Origin: Aphrocallistes beatrix
Taxonomy: Eukaryota; Porifera; Hexactinellida; Sceptrulophora; Aphrocallistidae
Direction of reading: 5' to 3'
DNA: 64,000 nucleotides
Assembly (NCBI GenBank): GCA_963281255.1
Contig: OY725488.1
Location: forward strand, 1,116,001-1,180,000
A program made the translations under genes and the position numbers. The stretch's first letter is position 1. The number at the start of each line of letters is the position of its first letter. The notes below the pieces were generated by a model, which was given only the letters and a program-made list of their open reading frames with translations, did no database searches and was not told the DNA's origin. Of the stretch, positions 63,567 to 64,000 are shown in pieces.

Positions 63567-64000
63567 ATGGCCTCAGAAGTTGGTCATGAAATCTTCGAAT
63601 CAGATAAAAACGAACCCAACATTCCTGATCAGAACCTAGCCAAGGCAGAAGTCAATGGCTTAGAAGATGAGCCATTAATCGTGTACAGAGAGGCTGGCCC
63701 CGTTACTCTCGACATCCCACAGGCCTTGTTAGAGGGCGTAACTTATCGCACACCTGTACAGTATAGGGATTTGATTACACACGGTGATGACGAAGAGGAG
63801 AGAGGAGACAACGCTCACGTTGTATCTCCGTTAGCTCTCCAGATGGATATGGATAAACCAGATAAAGACATACGGGATATTCTGAATATCGTGAGTTTTA
63901 ATTCATCAAATCCAACAGTTGTATTTTTCTAAGTTTCCCTAGATCAAATTAGTGAAGGACATTACTTAGACTTTCTCAAGGATTGACCAAAATTGGGAGG
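63567..64000 (+). CDS. First exon of an unrecognised gene, running off the right edge
   Basis: ATG at 63567 (MASEVGHEIFESDKNEPNIP) opens 108 codons to a GTGAGT donor after 63890, phase 0. The sequence is acidic and hydrophilic (THGDDEEERGDN) and ends DMDKPDKDIRDILNI. In the remaining bases the only acceptor that leaves the frame open is TTACTTAG at 63969, giving TFSRIDQNWE up to the edge; this exon is tentative. The family is not recognised. The read-through frame past 63890 stops at 63932 and is not the likely product. Confidence 0.65.

Overview
The window looks like animal nuclear DNA. It is AT-rich and carries spliced genes, among them a two-finger GATA factor, NBAS, a DDX5/17-type helicase and a ZP-domain membrane protein. 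It also has calaxin, which serves motile cilia. No bacterial operon structure is visible. Ten of the genes have a single coding exon, and NBAS has only three exons for about 2147 codons. A few genes (GATA, DDX5/17-like, the ZP protein) keep many or long introns. This intron-poor pattern fits a small invertebrate genome; an early-branching animal such as a sponge is possible, but the sequence alone does not prove it.

Layout. 1-9.3 kb: 5' part of a GATA transcription factor (minus strand, running off the left edge) with long introns, then an empty intergenic stretch. 9.3-23 kb: a head-to-tail minus-strand group of NBAS, calaxin, SLC25A38 and an unrecognised Pro/Thr-rich protein. 25.3-27.2 kb: ARL3-like GTPase and ribosomal protein L18. 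27.2-31.8 kb: a repeat-dense tract with a TRIM/NHL-type gene relic. 31.8-37.1 kb: eight-exon DDX5/DDX17-like helicase (plus). 37.1-39.6 kb: nested transposon relics. 39.7-47.7 kb: a fifteen-exon minus-strand gene, reconstructed here exon by exon with consistent phases, for a 795-residue type I membrane protein that resembles betaglycan (TGFBR3)/endoglin: two N-terminal orphan-type domains, a ZP domain, one membrane helix and a short tail. A complete intronless LACTB2 gene lies inside its second intron on the same strand. 48.2-58.7 kb: a BTB protein and two TPR-SET paralogues, the second frameshifted and preceded by a 1-kb perfect-ended palindrome. 60.3-62.8 kb: OGFOD2 and a caspase homologue that has lost both catalytic residues. 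The window ends in the first exon of an unrecognised gene.

Non-coding DNA is dominated by short non-autonomous DNA transposons. Many can be bounded to the base by their target-site duplications (TSDs): at least six hAT-type elements with 8-bp TSDs, two piggyBac-type with TTAA, pogo/Tigger- and Tc1/mariner-type with TA, and three or four long-inverted-repeat 'foldback' elements with 8-10-bp TSDs. One pogo-type element in a DDX5/17 intron still encodes a CENP-B/pogo helix-turn-helix. The genes do not form an obvious shared pathway. They cover ER-Golgi tethering (NBAS), cilia (calaxin, ARL3), mitochondria (SLC25A38, LACTB2) and translation/RNA (RPL18, DDX5/17).
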